NCBI GenBank assembly: GCA_016763715.1
Contig: JAESTG010000426.1
Location: forward strand, 1-6,541
Origin: Flavobacteriaceae bacterium
GTDB lineage: Bacteria > Bacteroidota > Bacteroidia > Flavobacteriales > Flavobacteriaceae
Direction of reading: 5' to 3'
Length of the DNA: 6,541 nucleotides
This document shows positions 6,214 through 6,541 of this stretch, piece by piece; the stretch's first letter is position 1; each line of letters begins with the position of its first letter. Both the position numbers and the translations under genes were made by a program. The notes under the pieces were generated by a model that searched no databases, was not told the DNA's origin, and saw only the letters and a program-made list of their open reading frames with translations.

Positions 6214-6541
6214 ATGATTTGCTTCTTAATTTCGTTTTTATATTCAAGTCTAGGTTTGCTTTTGTATTTCATTTGGAAAGCAAAAACTTTTTTGACAAAA
6301 GGTAATTTTGATTTCAAAATATGGAAAAAAAGAAATTTGCACAGATTTATCTATGCCGTAATTCTGCTTTTAATTTTGATTAGTATTTTCAATATTGCAC
6401 CAGAATTATTAGATACGATAAAAAAAATGATAGGTTTAAGTTTTGATTTGGACGGGGACATGCCGAAAGATGGAAGCCCGATATTATTAGGATTATCTGT
6501 AGGTTCTTTTGTTTACGGAGTTCAAAAAACATACTCAGAAA
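6214..6541 (+). CDS. Three-pass membrane protein, possible holin (3' end outside the window)
   Basis: The first ATG in this frame is 6214, 21 bases after the previous stop. The frame stays open to the window end, giving 109 residues. Three hydrophobic segments are visible: about 2-21 ('ISFLYSSLGLLLYF'), 44-61 ('FIYAVILLLILISIF') and 88-103 ('PILLGLSVGSFVYG'). Between the first two lies a strongly basic stretch (K22 to R44, including 'KIWKKRNLHR'), which the positive-inside rule places in the cytoplasm. The segment before the third contains acidic residues ('DLDGDMPKDG') and would face the periplasm. Small size, three membrane passes and position directly after tail genes fit a holin or another lysis-associated membrane protein. 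No family-specific motif is recognised. The leader has no Shine-Dalgarno sequence. The reading frame is well supported; the function is a guess. Confidence 0.65.
   Translation, partial: MICFLISFLYSSLGLLLYFIWKAKTFLTKGNFDFKIWKKRNLHRFIYAVILLLILISIFNIAPELLDTIKKMIGLSFDLDGDMPKDGSPILLGLSVGSFVYGVQKTYSE

Noticed and set aside
6078..6317. 79-residue minus-strand frame across the gap before the membrane protein
   Set aside because: It overlaps the beta-sandwich end of one + strand gene and the first membrane segment of the next. Its composition is a complement artefact without recognisable features.

Overview
The window is AT-rich and every supported gene lies on the + strand. Genes are separated by 1 to 21 bases or overlap slightly, as in a late phage operon. 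Organism: the window most likely comes from a phage or prophage of Bacteroidota, probably of Flavobacteriia type. This rests on A-rich leaders instead of Shine-Dalgarno sequences, on signal peptides that put a Gln just after the predicted cleavage point, and on motifs I know from tail-fibre-like proteins of this phylum. Examples are the DGxGNxxW motif, the 'LSIEGSTISLVDGGSV' strand motif, YadA-head-like repeats and 'FSIGNGTSSA'. No terminase, capsid, portal or tape-measure gene is visible. The phage assignment is therefore an inference from the tail-type proteins and layout.

Layout: (1) 1-174 is the end of a protein with a cupin-like C-terminus. (2) 176-643 and 658-960 encode two small proteins with signal peptides. 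The first carries tail-fibre motifs and the second a C-terminal coiled coil. (3) 967-5048 is a large tailspike-like coding unit, which I read as one gene broken by a one-base frameshift near 1611-1616. The 5' piece (967-1650) carries the signal peptide and YadA-head-like repeats. The 3' piece (1647-5048) carries a tailspike-type entry domain (GGVFYR...WKR...PEWF) and a long right-handed beta-helix. (4) 5068-6192 encodes a second exported tail-type protein with a phage fibre domain and a C-terminal beta-sandwich. (5) 6214 to the window end encodes the start of a three-pass membrane protein that could be a holin.

How they may work together: 967-5048 and 5068-6192 look like a receptor-binding or glycan-binding tail apparatus, with the two small proteins as accessory or assembly partners. 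A possible lysis gene follows. The most unusual points are that each intact tail-type protein begins with a Sec signal peptide, which typical virion proteins lack, and that the tailspike reading frame is broken exactly inside a recognisable motif.
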